Notes under the pieces: model-generated | Seen by the model: the letters and a program-made list of their open reading frames with translations, nothing else | What the model was told of the DNA's origin: nothing | The model's database searches: none | DNA from: Luidia sarsii | Lineage: Eukaryota > Echinodermata > Asteroidea > Paxillosida > Luidiidae | DNA: 64,000 bases | Assembly (NCBI GenBank): GCA_949987565.1 | Contig: OX465102.1 | Span: forward strand, 17,868,968-17,932,967 | Reading direction: 5' to 3' | Shown here: positions 49,701-54,508 of the stretch, piece by piece | Layout of the letters: every line of letters starts with the position of its first letter | Numbering within the stretch: the stretch's first letter is position 1 | Made by a program: the position numbers and the translations under genes

Positions 49701-52481
49701 AAAAAATATATAGGCCCCAGTACCAGTAATTTAATATTTCTACAAGATGAATTCAACTTGCCCATACATAGATGTAAGCCCTATTGTGAGCGTTTACAAT
49801 ATAACTGAATTTTGTTTTAAATTTTTGAAAATGTTTCTTCAAACAAACAAAAACTGCAAATGTGTCATCCCTGGAGATTTTGGGCAGTTGTTGATTACAT
49901 GTTTCTAACTGCCAACCACCCCCAACCCCACCAAAGACAAGTTGACTGTATACCGGTACTATTTGGGAAGGCTGGAATCTGCATTATTCAGATGGTAAGA
50001 GTGCTGGTATGCAACACCAGAGGTATCAGGTTCAAGTCTTGGTACAGTCAATTTTTTCTTTGCAATTTTTACATTTTGTTTCAAAACCCAATATTTTGCA
50101 GTTTGCAACATTTTTGGATTTTACTCTGAGATTTAATTCCAAAGAAAAACAAACTGTTAAATATTTTATCCACTAAGTAAATTTGTGTCTTGTTTGACAT
50201 ATTTTCATCAGAGCACACATTTCAAAGGCAAAAACAATTTTTTAGAACCACCACACAAAGTTGAGATCTGCAACTGACAGCAAACGTTCAACATCTTGCA
50301 GCGCTTGGCTATTTGGTACATTGACTCCAATCACTGCACGCAAAGCCAGATTTGAGTTCAGGCACTACATAATGCAGCACATTGATTCTCGAACATCAGG
50401 CGGTAAAATGAAGACTTTGGGATGACCTCTGAATTGCTCCATCTGAATTTCATGTAGAGTTATCCAAAAAAAGGTGGAGCTTAGAGTCCTTTCCGAGAAT
50501 GGGCATTATTGAAGAAACATTCCACAAAGTGTTTAGCTGTAAAAAATGTCACTTGATGAGGTATCCTGATACTATACGCGAATTCCTGGAGACTTTTCAA
50601 GAGGCTTCCCAAAGAAGGGACTTTATGAAAGATGGGGTCCGGTCAGGATCTGGTTGTCTTGTCATTCCAAAGTCTTTGGTTTTTCTCGTGATAAAGGCAT
50701 CAGACATCCGTACACTCCGTCCTAAATATCGCACGTCGTGGAGTACTCTTAGGGGGATGATGCTTTGTGCGACTGAACCAATGCCAGATGCTTAGCCTAG
50801 GCACAAGTCGTGATGTTAATGTACTGAAGTCGGGAACAAAGCGTGGCGAGCTGCTTCAGCAACACCGTTGCCGAAGGGATGATGTTCTGCGCGATTGAAC
50901 TGACGCGAGATGCTTGGACTTGGCACAAGTCGTGATGTAGTCGGGAACAAGTCGGGAACAAAGCGTGGATAGCTGCTCCAGCTACGCACTGAAGAAAGAT
51001 CATGGATGGGTATTTTGATGTCCAGCCGCGTCGATAGAAATGTGGAAGGGGTGGCATTGAAGAGGAAAGCCCTGCATCCAAGACAGCGGATCAGAGAGTA
51101 GATCACGGACGGACTTTTAGGAGGGGAATTCTTGATGCAAGGCAGGATGGGGATTAGAGCACTGGTACTGGTAGGATTTTGGACGAATCCCGGCTGTCAC
51201 AGCGCAAGAACCTTGGTGCACGAAAAACAGCACGACTCTACTTCAAGTTGCCGATTCGGACTGGACTGGAGGACGATTCACGGAGATCTGTGGTTTCAAT
51301 GTTCGTATTCAGGGGCGATATTTCTGGAGATGAAGAGGGAGCATGTGGAGGCCATCATCATCTGAAGCAAGAACTGAAGAAGTGACGGGGCCCAATGATA
51401 CTGTATTGGACACAGGAGGGTGGCAGGGGTCGACTCGTCTGGATGACTCCAGAGATTTCAGAGTGTGATTCGAAATTGTCTTTGGTCATGAGTGGCTGGC
51501 CGACAGGTAACTCGTCGAGATACATTCGATTCTGACATTGTCCACCGGTCTTCTTCTCGATTCACGGCTGAAGAAAGCCGCGGTACACCAGGAGGTTTCT
51601 CCTTCTGATGTTAACCAATGGCCGTCTCTGTTGTCAAGGGGAAAAAATGACAGATTTGGGAGGTGGTGAAGCCGCACAGAGGTGTGAGACGTGTGGCTTC
51701 AAGAACAGAGTTCACAGTCACTGAAAGCTTCAACCACTCAATGGTGTAGTGTCACCATTTGCTGGCTCCTGCTGGGAGTGGGAGTGCTGCAGACAAACTC
51801 CTTGGCTTGGCTCGTCGTCCTCATTTGAAATAACCCTTTTGACAGGCATTTCAGACGGGATGACTCGGTGGTGCCGACTTTCCTGAACTTTGGAGGAGGG
51901 GTGATGCCCAGCTGAAGCTTGCAGGCTTGACTCCACTCCAAATCTTCTCTCTCTCTTGCTTGAGCAGAACTTCCGGGACGTGGAGCGATGGCGGCTGACC
52001 TCTGAACTCGAATTTCCGGAACCGGCTTGGCGTGGTTGGTTGGTGGTGCCTGGTGAGCGGTAGTGGTAGGAGTGGTAGGAGAAGATGTGGGAAGACTCTC
52101 CAATCGCTTGACGAACGGTGCGGAGAAGAACTGGGCAACGTGAGCCCGGCTGCGAAGCTGCTTTTCTGGGTGGAGCACACGACGTGGGGGATTATGTCGG
52201 CACGGGAACCTGTAAACGAGACCGGCAACTGCACCGCACGTCTGCACCGCACACCGACCATTTTTTACTTTTTTTTTTTTCTGGCGTTCCCAGAAAACGA
52301 CTCTTCATTTCGTACAAATAACCGCCGTGGGCGCGCCGATTAGTGGCGCGGGAACCTTCTCGCATTAATCAGCAATATATTGGATTGGGAAAGTCCGTCA
52401 TTGCGGTGTAACTTACAACTCAATTCGGCCTGCTTTCTCCCACGATTTGCAGAGCTCTGCAATCCCTTCGAACGGCGCCAT
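13815..52481 (-). CDS. THOC2: THO complex subunit 2, complete 35-exon coding model
   Basis: The protein is the large scaffold of the nuclear THO complex, which with DDX39B/UAP56 and ALYREF forms TREX and couples transcription and splicing to mRNA export while limiting R-loops. Thirty-five exons, all with GT-AG boundaries and matching phases, give 4875 coding bases including the stop, that is 1624 residues (human THOC2 is 1593). Similarity to vertebrate THOC2 is collinear from the first exon ([10 protein letters not shown]) to the end of the conserved core near residue 1190. A charged and Ser-rich tail of about 430 residues follows. Exon coordinates are given in the five part entries below. 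The coding exons are visibly richer in G+C than the introns, which are packed with arrays and mobile elements. The start ATG at 52481 is the only in-frame ATG that continues into the conserved N-terminal motif. The gene lies tail-to-tail with GTPBP8 and about 2 kb downstream of URAH on the same strand. Confidence 0.96.
14040..14410 (+). mobile_element. tRNA-derived SINE, family 2, complete copy plus a truncated direct copy
   Basis: The complete copy at about 14245-14410 has TGGTCAAGTGGTTAAGACG (box A of Ser/Leu tRNA type) and GGTTCGAATCC (perfect box B), then GAGCTGCCTG, an A/T stretch, GGGCAAAGCACTGAGCACTC and the tail GGGCAAACCCTCATTGA. The copy at 14040-14165 keeps only the second half. 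Other copies are at 32205, 32405, 34655, 42585 and 56735. It lies in THOC2 intron 34, close to exon 35. Confidence 0.8.
14570..15025. repeat. Probable MITE of about 450 bp, THOC2 intron 34
   Basis: The left end TAGGCCTTTTCACACTAT and the right end ATGCAGTGCGAAAAAGCTC are roughly inverted. The interior is dense with CAACACG and CGTGT words in both orientations. It resembles 5921-6480. The 139-residue open frame here is inside this repeat and antisense to the gene, so it is not called. Confidence 0.5.
16020..16500. repeat. CATTCATTATG tandem array, THOC2 intron 31
   Basis: About 40 imprecise 11-12 base units (CATTCATTATGT, TATTCATTATGC, CATTCATTGTGT) span the intron between exons 31 and 32. 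It produces Ile/His/Tyr-rich open frames in three + frames, which are artefacts. Confidence 0.9.
16788..16801 (+). promoter_or_regulatory. CTCF-like motif inside THOC2 exon 31
   Basis: The sequence TCACTAGAGGGCGC matches the animal CTCF core consensus CCASYAGRKGGCRS at 13 of 14 positions. It lies within coding sequence. A single motif match is weak evidence of binding. Confidence 0.3.
17230..17450. repeat. 52-bp minisatellite overlapping the end of THOC2 exon 30
   Basis: Four units each contain, in gene sense, GGGAYARGTGARG preceded by CACAGGG. The splice junctions or junction-like GTs fall at 17423, 17371, 17319 and 17267, exactly 52 bases apart. The first is the real exon 30 donor and the other three are copies of it. 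In the reading frame, reading past the first donor meets TGA at once. Confidence 0.9.
17692..18105. repeat. Two fold-back elements side by side, THOC2 intron 29
   Basis: 17692-17820 is one arm of the GGCCTGACGTTT family, from CAAAAAAACTGTTGCAAACTG to CTTTCTCAGAGGC. 17860-18105 is a complete copy of the ACCGGCTCTTTTCAGAGCC family: the left arm runs TTTGCGGTTGACACCATGTA to GTACTCTGCCCG, and the right arm returns as its inverse, ending ACTGCAAACCTTCCAC. Confidence 0.8.
18290..19010. repeat. 24-bp minisatellite, about 29 copies, abutting THOC2 exon 29
   Basis: The unit reads GACTTGGACCCTTGTCTGTG followed by AATAA or ACTAA. Variants are CGGTG, CAGCG and CTGTG, and some units lack one or two bases. 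The array ends about 15 bases from the exon 29 splice donor at 19020. Variant blocks (a run of AATAA units at 18780-18900) suggest recent local amplification. Confidence 0.92.
19302..22095. other. THOC2 introns 25-28, no gene beyond the exons
   Basis: Outside exons 26-28 this holds a poly-G/poly-T patch at 20127-20185, a half copy of the ACCGGCTCTTTT family at 21400-21515 and ordinary AT-rich intron. The antisense Glu-rich frame at 19531-19740 is the complement of the Ser run in exon 28. Confidence 0.5.
20488..26767 (-). CDS. THOC2: THOC2 exons 21-27 (residues 899-1188, Tho2 C-terminal core)
   Basis: Exons are 26641-26767, 25908-26049, 24708-24865, 23688-23816, 22367-22498, 20894-20962 and 20488-20603. 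Blocks are [19 protein letters not shown] (21), [20 protein letters not shown] (22), [19 protein letters not shown] (23), [20 protein letters not shown] (24), [18 protein letters not shown] (25), [11 protein letters not shown] (26) and [10 protein letters not shown] (27). This is the best conserved part of the protein and the one expected to pack against the other THO subunits. Exon 22 ends in a GTACGTAC context with two overlapping donors; only the first (after 25908) keeps phase with exon 23. Confidence 0.97.
22102..22273. mobile_element. pogo/Tigger-like MITE with TA target duplication
   Basis: The 172-bp element starts CAGTGGAACATTGCTGGAAC and ends with the inverse GCAACATTCCACTG. TA stands on both sides (22100-22101 and 22274-22275). 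The interior has GTTCGTTATAGC and GGTATATCGGCGTTCG palindromes. The CAGTGGAAC-type end and TA target fit the pogo/Tigger group. Related copies are at 34813-34970 (truncated) and 45384-45561. No transposase is present. Confidence 0.75.
22605..23308. mobile_element. Possible non-autonomous Harbinger-type relic, THOC2 intron 24
   Basis: The ends GGGGGCTTTCATAAAACTTG and the complement of AGTTTTATGAAATCGGCCCC are imperfect inverted repeats that both continue into GTGACGCGT. Inside on the + strand, from the ATG at 22721, a short frame reads [17 protein letters not shown] then RRERAIW and stops. Broken frames after it read [10 protein letters not shown] and LYQRYRW. This order resembles the N-terminus of PIF/Harbinger nucleases, but the match is by eye, short and frameshifted. 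The rest of the element has no coding signal. Confidence 0.35.
23500..23640. repeat. AT-rich simple sequence next to THOC2 exon 24
   Basis: (TTTA)n, (ATT)n and a run of about 23 T followed by G7, directly downstream (gene sense) of the exon 24 donor at 23687. Assembly or sequencing slippage is likely here. Confidence 0.85.
23895..24410. repeat. Cluster of ACCGGCTCTTTTCAGAGCC-family copies, THOC2 intron 23
   Basis: Copy 1 is 23895-24005 (GTTTGCGGTGACACCATGTA to AATGTGTACTGTGCC). Copy 2 is 24045-24165, the GGTTCTGAAAAGAACC subfamily ending TCTGGCCGTCATCAGGAG. Copy 3 is 24340-24405 in the opposite arm (GACGGGTAGAGTACACACTA). Nested insertion is probable. Confidence 0.75.
25440..25860. repeat. 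About 60-bp tandem repeat, THOC2 intron 22
   Basis: Roughly seven units share TTCTTTTGCAAATTGTTCC, TTATTGTTCCTAAGTTTTTT and AGGAACATTTTTTTAGGAAT. The array ends about 45 bases downstream (gene sense) of the exon 22 donor. The preceding 25280-25440 carries ATTTCATAAACGTTAGAAT and CCTATTTCATGAAAAG, fold-back words of a separate short element. Confidence 0.8.
26150..26345. repeat. Short fold-back element, THOC2 intron 21
   Basis: The ends CCGTTTCCACTACCCC and TGGGAACGCTCCAC are loosely inverted. AAATAAACGTGATTATTTG and CAAATAATCGCGTTTATTTG face each other, as do two TTTGAAT/ATTCGAA blocks. It resembles other MITEs in the window by shape, but I see no second copy. Confidence 0.5.
26870..27370. 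repeat. Adjacent copies of two fold-back families, THOC2 intron 20
   Basis: 26870-27050 is the GGCCTGACGTTTCGATCC palindrome, with a 22-base duplication of TTTCGATCCTAGCAGGACCT in one arm, ending TTTGTATATCACCTT. 27055-27365 is the TAGTGTAAGAAAT family on the other strand, ending CCAATGTTGTATAGGGCC. The beginning of that second family (GGCCCAATACAACATTGGGA) appears at 26815, before the first element, so the first is inserted within the second. Confidence 0.75.
28077..33619 (-). CDS. THOC2: THOC2 exons 15-20 (residues 598-898, Thoc2 central region)
   Basis: Exons are 33526-33619, 32050-32130, 31195-31409, 30338-30517, 28960-29124 and 28077-28243. Blocks include [17 protein letters not shown] (exon 15), [17 protein letters not shown] (exon 16), [20 protein letters not shown] and [12 protein letters not shown] (exon 17), [20 protein letters not shown] (exon 18), [10 protein letters not shown] and AFFLCRPM (exon 19), and [11 protein letters not shown] (exon 20). 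Exon 19 begins about 30 bases after a 21-bp minisatellite. Exon 18 is followed by a partial duplicate of its own end. Confidence 0.97.
28385..28880. repeat. About 20-bp minisatellite CATTTGGCCACCAAAAGATC
   Basis: About 24 units vary between CATCAAACATC, CACCAAAAGATC and ACACAAAACATC after CATTTGG. It lies in THOC2 intron 19. The open frames on both strands (Gln/His/Ile or Trp/Met/Cys-rich) are array artefacts. Confidence 0.9.
29155..29920. repeat. 21-bp minisatellite, about 36 copies, just upstream of THOC2 exon 19
   Basis: The unit is ATTGCACATTGAGTATCAAGC with G/T changes (GCACATT, GTACATT, GCATATT). Twenty-one is a multiple of three and the unit has stops in only some frames, so frames of 257-268 codons stay open on both strands. 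They encode repeats such as IEYQALH or LDTQCAM and are not genes. In THOC2 sense the array ends about 30 bases before the exon 19 acceptor. Confidence 0.95.
29920..30220. repeat. GTCAGTAAGTCAGAG tandem array, THOC2 intron 18
   Basis: About 16 units of 14-20 bases combine AGTCAGTAAGTCAGAG with TTCC, TTTG or TCAG spacers. It joins directly to the 21-bp array. On the + strand it contains many GTAAGT words, but the gene here is on the minus strand. Confidence 0.9.
30221..30246 (-). other. Partial duplicate of the THOC2 exon 18 end and splice donor
   Basis: About 25 bases are identical to the last 18 coding bases of exon 18 plus its GTAATGA donor. They lie exactly 110 bases downstream in gene sense (30331 versus 30221). 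The duplicate lacks an acceptor and the rest of the exon. Confidence 0.8.
32205..32585. mobile_element. Two family-2 SINEs head to head
   Basis: A minus-strand copy (about 32205-32360, CTCAGTGCTTTGCCC and GCAGCTCAGACGGGATT) and a plus-strand copy (about 32405-32585, GTGGTCAAGTGGTTAAGACG, GGTTCGAATCC) point their tRNA-like heads at each other across about 45 bases. Transcripts through the pair could fold into a long hairpin. It lies in THOC2 intron 15, just upstream (gene sense) of exon 16. Confidence 0.8.
32735..32850. repeat. Half copy of the ACCGGCTCTTTTCAGAGCC family
   Basis: It reads GCAGAGTACACACAGTCCGA, then TTACCAGCTCTTTTCAGAGC, then ATGGTGTCACCGCAAAC. It is in THOC2 intron 15, next to the SINE pair. 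Confidence 0.75.
33055..33345. repeat. 26-bp minisatellite AAGCTTGGAGTTCTTTGCTG + AAAATC, 11 copies
   Basis: Eleven nearly identical units, each carrying a HindIII site, with only a GGAG/GAAG change in two of them. High identity means recent expansion. It lies in THOC2 intron 15. Flanks at 32995-33050 and 33460-33480 are the AGGCTTAGGCTC / CCGGGTTTTGGAAA ends of a host element. Confidence 0.93.
33695..33850 (-). mobile_element. SINE family 1, diverged copy
   Basis: In minus-strand sense it has GAGCTCACGTGG-type box A remnants and GGGGTTCTAGTCCCAG-type box B. GATCCCTGGAGATATATGGC lies after it on the + strand. It is in THOC2 intron 14. Confidence 0.6.
34243..41446 (-). CDS. THOC2: THOC2 exons 6-14 (residues 136-597)
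   Basis: Exons are 41325-41446, 40306-40439, 39659-39819, 38770-38862, 38143-38298, 36994-37166, 35704-35932, 35149-35279 and 34243-34429. Recognisable blocks are [14 protein letters not shown] across the exon 6/7 junction, [20 protein letters not shown] in exon 8, HRVAATLLQ in exon 9, and [20 protein letters not shown] then a Glu/Lys run in exon 10. They continue with [13 protein letters not shown] in exon 11, VPKGAKS and MCNYLGPY in exon 12, [19 protein letters not shown] in exon 13, and [20 protein letters not shown] and [14 protein letters not shown] in exon 14. All align end to end with human THOC2. Confidence 0.97.
34655..34785 (-). mobile_element. SINE family 2, partial copy
   Basis: It contains CAATGAGGGTTTTGCC, CAGTGCTTTGACTGATTGCC and GCAGCTCGGGCGGGATTTGAA, the inverse of the family tail and box B. 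It is interrupted before box A by the pogo-like element that starts at 34813. Confidence 0.7.
34813..34970. mobile_element. Truncated pogo/Tigger-like MITE
   Basis: It starts TA then CAGTGGAACGTCGCTATGAC and keeps GCGCTTTGTCTACC, TGTGGCCACAACTGCTATAA and GGATCCCGGGATGTTCG. It lacks the right terminal repeat found in the copies at 22102 and 45384. It is in THOC2 intron 13. Confidence 0.7.
35400..35695. other. THOC2 intron 12 with an AGGCTTAGGCTC element fragment
   Basis: GTTTTGTCAGACGGCGACGA, then AGCCTGAGCCTGAGCC and CCTTCATTTCGTCAATGGCC, matches the element at 8295-8530 (GGCCGTTTACGAAATGAAGG to CCTTCATTTCGTAAACAGCC). It ends less than 20 bases from the exon 12 donor. I see nothing else in this intron. 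Confidence 0.5.
36000..36960. other. THOC2 intron 11: paired AGAGCCGGGTTATTTT blocks and a SINE
   Basis: CCCTCAAAGAGCCGGG at 36025 and CCCCGGCTCTTTGAGGGTTA at 36619 are inverted ends about 600 bases apart with an AT-rich interior, a candidate fold-back element. A family-1 SINE on the minus strand at 36835-36960 follows (GGGACTTGAACCCGAGACC, GAGCTATCCAGCCC). No coding signal. Confidence 0.5.
37215..37500. repeat. Tandem repeat around ACACAAGTCTATGG, THOC2 intron 10
   Basis: Three units of about 90 bases share ATGGCTARAATTAACACACA, AGTCTATGGGAATTGGCTG and AACCACTAGCGNNAGGCT. Related to 12085-12375. Confidence 0.75.
38475..38760 (-). mobile_element. SINE family 1 fragments, THOC2 intron 9
   Basis: TTGACTGGACCAGGATGTGG, a G/C-rich insert and GGTGGAGGCGCCAGTCAGAA with ACCATCCGATTAAGATACA give the inverse of the long family-1 element. 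A second GGAATCGAACCCCAGACCTC lies at 38718-38740, directly beside the exon 9 donor. Confidence 0.55.
38930..39060. repeat. ATGTAAATGATATGTTAATGAG short tandem repeat
   Basis: Several 10-22 base units of ATGTAAATGATATG, TTAATGAG and ATGTAAATTTT lie in THOC2 intron 8 near exon 9. Confidence 0.85.
39930..40215. repeat. Pentanucleotide CCAAT / CCCAA array with G-quadruplex potential
   Basis: A (CCAAT)n block at about 39945-40008 passes into CCCAA and CCCAC variants to 40215. At 40011-40043 seven CCC runs are separated by two bases each. On the minus strand, which is the THOC2 sense strand, these are GGG runs with 2-base loops, a strong G-quadruplex pattern. In THOC2 intron 7. Confidence 0.9.
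40500..41320. other. THOC2 intron 6, unexplained low-repeat stretch
   Basis: It contains a 104-codon minus frame at 41002-41316 that I cannot assign. It runs straight up to exon 6 but in a different splice context and with AT-rich codons, so I do not call it. The words GGGTCTGTGCARTG occur at about 41280 (inverse) and 40829. No tandem array. Confidence 0.4.
41490..42590. repeat. 40-bp satellite-like array, about 26 copies
   Basis: The unit is ATCAAGAGAAGGAARTTACA followed by GCATATGTTATTGCATGGTA, exactly 40 bases, almost invariant apart from one A/G position that occurs in blocks (G units, then A units, then G again). Diverged units lead in at 41490-41560. A further partial unit reappears at 42715-42760 after the SINE insertion. 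It occupies THOC2 intron 5. Confidence 0.97.
42590..42715 (-). mobile_element. SINE family 2 inserted in the 40-bp array
   Basis: It has GTTTTGCCCTTGCTCG, CTCAGTGCTTTGCCCGATGC, GCAGCTCGGGCAGGATTCGAA and ACCCGCAACTCCCGATTTC, the inverse of the family. ATCAAGAGAAGGA lies on both sides. This is either the target-site duplication or simply two array units. Confidence 0.85.
42935..43215 (-). mobile_element. SINE family 1, full-length copy
   Basis: In minus-strand order it has the TCTCCAGGGATCACACC module (inverse of GATCCCTGGAGATA), GGGGGCGCCAGTCAGAAGC, box A TAGCTCAGATGG, box B GGTTCAAGTCCC, TTTTCTTTGCCAATTTTTAA and the tail CCAGTCAGTTTTTCCTTGG. It is the cleanest long copy in the window. In THOC2 intron 5, about 90 bases from exon 5. 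Confidence 0.85.
43308..52481 (-). CDS. THOC2: THOC2 exons 1-5 (residues 1-135, N-terminal domain)
   Basis: Minus-strand exons are 52417-52481, 47042-47109, 45836-45927, 44332-44383 and 43308-43435. Exon 1 encodes [10 protein letters not shown] then [12 protein letters not shown], matching the vertebrate WEKSGRGEF start. Exon 2 (LKQCRTQ) and exon 3 ([14 protein letters not shown]) continue the helical repeat of the THOC2 N-terminal domain. Exon 4 gives [10 protein letters not shown] and exon 5 DIETSC, matching human ILADVFCILDIETNC. Exon 5 then has an Asn/Glu/Thr-rich insert where human is hydrophobic (FTQLVLACLYL). Intron 1 is 5.3 kb. Introns 4 and 5 hold the 21-bp and 40-bp arrays. Confidence 0.92.
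43555..44105. repeat. 21-bp minisatellite GGCCAGTTGGCAGGGCACCAA, about 26 copies
   Basis: Units from 43855 onward are near-identical; those before vary more. Because the unit is seven codons, several frames stay open on both strands (for example GHQGQLA repeats), which is an artefact. In THOC2 intron 4. Confidence 0.95.
44440..44875. repeat. Full-length TAGTGTAAGAAAT element, inverted orientation
   Basis: It spans from CATTGGGAAGATCGGAAAAC through GATGGTCATGATAGAATCC and CGCGAGTGATAAACTATTTC to TTTTACCAGTGTTGTATGGGG, about 430 bases. This is the most complete copy. In THOC2 intron 3. Confidence 0.8.
45020..45140. repeat. Half copy of the ACCGGCTCTTTTCAGAGCC family
   Basis: It runs from GACGACGGGCAGAGTGCACA to GATCACCGTAAACCTTCCA. 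In THOC2 intron 3. Confidence 0.8.
45384..45561. mobile_element. pogo/Tigger-like MITE next to a fold-back element
   Basis: The 178-bp element starts CAGTGAAACGTCGCTATAAT and ends ATAGTGATGTTCCACTG. TA is at 45382-45383 and 45562-45563. It is directly followed by a GGCCTGACGTTT-family arm (45562-45760), whose own terminal TA appears to be the target. Confidence 0.8.
46140..46560. repeat. About 34-bp degenerate tandem repeat GAGTGTCACTGGGGTGTAGA
   Basis: About a dozen units vary around TGGGTTACCCTTTGAGTGTC and ACTGGGGTGTAGA. In THOC2 intron 2. Confidence 0.8.
46655..46930. repeat. Complete ACCGGCTCTTTTCAGAGCC fold-back
   Basis: The left arm runs AGGTTTGCAGTAACACCATG to GTACTCTGTCCGTCGTCAG. 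A spacer with ACTGCCGATGACAGGC follows. The right arm runs GACGGGCAGAGTACATACTA to GGTGTTACCGAAAACCTTCC. One of the two clearest complete copies. Confidence 0.8.
47200..50480. other. THOC2 intron 1, AT-rich part without genes
   Basis: It contains one arm of the GGCCTGACGTTT family (47775-47895), a diverged ACCGGCTC-type copy (48930-49050), three AGTGTATGGAGGACTGCA units (49368-49415) and one family-1 SINE on + (49860-50065, with TAAGAGTGCTGG and GGTTCAAGTCTTGG). I find no exon; the small open frames lack splice context and homology. Confidence 0.5.
50745..50985. repeat. Imperfect tandem duplication of about 125 bp, THOC2 intron 1
   Basis: GGATGATGCTTTGTGCGACT through GCACAAGTCGTGATG and CGGGAACAAAGCGTGG recurs as GGATGATGTTCTGCGCGATT through GCACAAGTCGTGATG and CGGGAACAAAGCGTGG. 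It differs by about 15 percent and a few gaps. It opens a GC-richer block that extends to 52300. Confidence 0.75.
51738..52247 (-). other. Unassigned 169-codon frame in THOC2 intron 1
   Basis: It is the longest non-repeat open frame outside the four genes, Ser/Thr/Pro-rich in its middle, beginning [14 protein letters not shown] and ending QQMVTLHH. A second minus frame (51851-52261) is open over the same DNA, and a + frame overlaps too, so openness may just reflect base composition. No family is recognised and no splice partners are evident. Confidence 0.15.
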
Positions 52482-54508
52482 CTTTTATCGGCTTGCAAGT
52501 GCCCGGATGCTGGCGATGACGTCACGTGCTCGGCAGCGATTTGTAGACTGGAAACCTGTGCTATCAAGTTTCGCTGAAACTACTGAAAGTAAATACTGAT
52601 CTCTAAAATTATTTTATGGTAAAATTTGATTGGGCCTGACGTTTGAACTTATTCAAAGGCTTGAGAAAAGGTCCTGCTAGGATCAAAACGTCAGGCCCAC
52701 TCAATTTTGAGATTTGCATTTCGGTAATTTTAGTCTGTAAGCAGTTTGCAACATTTTTTTATACACTAATAGTGTATTCATTTTGTAAATGTTCATAGAA
52801 ACTTTGGCCCTTTCCTGAAAGTGAAATGTATTTTTTCAGTTCAACTTCTTCCAAGTCAGAACGCAGTTTTATATTACTAATTGTTAAACAATCAATTAAT
52901 AAAACACATTCAAAATCAAAACAAATCAACAAAACTATAATAAATGACTGGATATTTTGAAGAATTTGAAGCAATTAACAAGTTCCATGCATATAAATAT
53001 CTTTATTCTTTAATTGCCTGTATCAAACTCCCAATTATCAACCGATAGTTCAAGAATCAAGTTTTGAGAATAAAATATTACCACTGTAGCACATTTATTT
53101 CTGATAAAAATATAAAGATATCAAAATAGGGAAACAATCTAATCAGATAAAAATATCCCCTCTGTTGCTTTTATTTTCACAAGAATCAAATATCTTTCAA
53201 AAAATATGGGATTTGATTCTAATCACCCTTTTAATTTCATCCAATCTCAGCTCATTAAACCATGCATGTTTTCAGATGTTTTCAGGTGTTTTGTTTTCAG
53301 TATTTTTTTTTTTAGAAAGGTCGTGCTTGGATTAAAAACAAATCAATTTGCGATTTTTTTTAGGAAACTAGGTGACCCTGTTGTAAAGGGGGAAGAATGG
53401 CTGAAATCCATCTGAACTATATTTGCCTTTGAGAAAGGTCCTTCTAGGATCGAAACGTCAGGCCCTCTCATTTTTGAGATCCATCTGAACTTGATAGATA
53501 TGAGTGGAAGGTTTGCGGTGATACCTTTGACATGGACATATCACAGTGCTTTAGGCTCATTCTCTATCCAAACTGTGACCCATGGAATATTATTATTTAT
53601 TCGGCCAAGGAAAACAAACAAGAAGTACATTCAAGGTGAGAAAGGTCATACAGTCTACTCTATATCATGGAAATTCAAGATGGGAGATAAATTGATGAAT
53701 AAATACCAAACAAGGAGAATATTATGCACATGTATCAGAAATGTGATAGGTTAGGATGAGAAGGGGAAGAGATGGGGCAAGGACTGGGGATGCAGGGGAA
53801 GATTGATTGGGCAGGAGGGTAAGAGGGAAGGAGTAAACAAGCAGAGTAAGGACAATCCAAACTAAGATGGCACGGAGGAAAAAAAGTGAAAAACATGGTG
53901 AATATCAACATCTACACATCCACAATGTACCAAAACTCATTAACTGAGCAAATCATCGGTAAATTGCCATCTTATGGCTCACAAAATTCCAGGTTGAAAC
54001 CCAGCTCTAGTTCAGGCAGTTAATGCCTGCTCTACGTAGTTCAAGAAATAACAACAGCAGATATTTCAATAAATCAGGGTACTCTCCAAAATAGCCTCAG
54101 AATTACGTGGATCTCAGAAGTTAGAGGGACTGACGTTTCAATCCTAGCAGTACCTTTCTCAAAGGCAAAGAATTACGCTGAGATAAAGCGTCATTACACG
54201 CAACATACACGGATGAAGCATGCGATATGCACACAGCGCACTCGACTTCCGGGTACACGGTCCATGGGAGATTCCAACGCGTAACGTTTTTCGGAATTAT
54301 GGGATGCATTATGACCTTTCGTTCTCGGCTTACTCTGTCATCCAAACATGAACAAGGTTTTGTCGGGTTTTTCGCAGTTTTATCAAACTGATATTAAGGT
54401 AGGATAGCGTCATTTTGAATTAGTGACTATTCATCTTTCATCAATTGCATTAATCTAAAAAAAACTAAATCAGTTCGAGTCTGCCTTTAATGTCCGATTT
54501 GCATCCGC
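52482..54508. other. THOC2 promoter side and URAH 3-prime flank
   Basis: The sequence just upstream of the THOC2 ATG (52482-52560) has GCGATGACGTCACGTG, an overlapping CRE-like TGACGTCA and E-box CACGTG, a common arrangement in housekeeping promoters. 52625-52765 is a GGCCTGACGTTT fold-back with one full arm, and 53425-53480 and 54105-54170 are half copies. The rest is AT-rich with no gene. Confidence 0.5.
52502..52530. promoter_or_regulatory. CRE/E-box cluster upstream of THOC2 exon 1
   Basis: TGACGTCACGTG at 52519-52530 combines a full CRE palindrome (TGACGTCA) with CACGTG. It lies about 40-50 bases upstream of the THOC2 start codon, so it is in the core promoter or the 5-prime UTR. Binding is inferred from motif identity only. 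Confidence 0.45.
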
